Assembly: GCA_026390695.1 (NCBI GenBank)
Contig: JAPLFL010000052.1
Span: forward strand, 52,042 to 116,041
DNA length: 64,000 nt
Reading direction: 5' to 3'
From: Candidatus Kapaibacterium sp.
Lineage (GTDB): Bacteria; Bacteroidota; Ignavibacteria; Kapaibacteriales; UBA2268
Every line of letters starts with the position of its first letter. Position 1 is the stretch's first letter. Below are positions 63,656-64,000 of this stretch, one piece after another. The translations under genes were made by a program, and so were the position numbers. A model generated the notes under the pieces. The model saw only the letters and a list, made by a program, of their open reading frames with translations. It was not told where the DNA came from and did no database searches.

Positions 63656-64000
63656 ATGCAAGAAATACTACAAAATACTGAACCGCTCAACTTCGATAAA
63701 GTGTGGCTGGCTCTTATGGAAACAAGAAATTTACTTGATTCAAAATTTCAGGAAGCGCGTCAGTTGCTTGATTCAAAATTTCAAGAAACCGATCGACAGA
63801 TGAAGGAGTCAGACAGGAAATTTCAAGAAACAATGAATTTACTTGATTCAAAATTTCAGGAAACCGACCGTCAGATGAAGAAATCGGACAAGAAGCTAAA
63901 TAAACTTGAAGATCTGTTTACAAGTCAATGGGGGCGATTAATGGAATCTCTTGTTAGAGGTGATCTTGTTCCAATTTTGAATAACCGAGGTATTCCGGTA
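63656..64000 (+). CDS. Coiled-coil protein of the PD-(D/E)XK/DUF3782-like family, 3' end cut by window edge
   Basis: 115 codons are visible from the ATG at 63656. After a short lead, a repeated coiled coil follows: LLDSKFQE occurs three times, with ETDRQMKESDRKFQET-type units between. It then reads LEDLFTSQWGRLMESLVRGD and LVPILNNRGIPV, the entry to the nuclease-like domain common to these proteins in Bacteroidota and cyanobacteria. Function unknown; the predicted nuclease core lies beyond the window. Confidence 0.75.
   Translation, partial: MQEILQNTEPLNFDKVWLALMETRNLLDSKFQEARQLLDSKFQETDRQMKESDRKFQETMNLLDSKFQETDRQMKKSDKKLNKLEDLFTSQWGRLMESLVRGDLVPILNNRGIPV

Overview
The window looks like a chromosomal segment of a low-GC, flagellated member of the Bacteroidota/Chlorobiota (FCB) side of the tree, most plausibly Ignavibacteriota/Kapabacteria-like. 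The clues are many large secreted proteins ending in type A C-terminal sorting domains of the type IX secretion system (T9SS), an AT-rich base composition, and a motB-fliW-csrA-response regulator cluster with rpoN nearby. The exact taxon is inference. I saw no rRNA, tRNA or CRISPR array.

Layout. 1-6.2 kb (minus strand): three tandem copies of a cassette made of a short sorting-domain gene plus a beta-propeller T9SS gene; toxin-antitoxin modules sit between the copies. 6.2-7.2 kb: an FnIII-domain gene with a 21-bp-period repeat array just upstream. 7.4-18 kb: housekeeping genes (radical SAM/SPASM, UbiA-family prenyltransferase, uvrB, thioredoxin-like, class I aldolase, rpiB, LD-carboxypeptidase), a BrnT toxin module, and a repeat-only island at 11.9-12.9 kb with nested MITE-like elements. 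The rpiB/LD-carboxypeptidase spacer holds a cluster of DnaA-box-like 9-mers and is a candidate replication origin. 18.2-37.4 kb is accessory: large T9SS proteins, two more FnIII genes each with its own 21-bp-period array, a phage portal remnant, a defence pair (ApeA-like HEPN protein and a methyltransferase-nuclease fusion), decayed toxin-antitoxin genes, and an intact Mu-like phage head module without tail or terminase genes.

37.6-57.2 kb is mostly plus-strand core: a T9SS sortilin-like propeller next to motB, fliW, csrA, a response regulator, DUF3109, rpoN, mnmE-mnmG with two parS-like palindromes, an RmlD-like reductase, the two heptose genes hldE1/hldE2, asnA and a ParA-like ATPase. 57.3-64 kb: a YD-repeat lipoprotein, a glycosyltransferase, another 21-bp array, an M36-type T9SS metallopeptidase, gene remnants, and the start of a coiled-coil nuclease-family gene.

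The most unusual signals are: (1) five arrays of different sequence but the same 21-bp period, three placed 73-93 bp upstream of FnIII-family start codons; (2) 33-bp double palindromes inserted in frame at two fixed places in T9SS sorting domains, with compensated arm changes between two variants; (3) nested MITE-like elements with an internal empty-site comparison; (4) the DnaA-box cluster and the parS pair, which together suggest an origin-proximal region.
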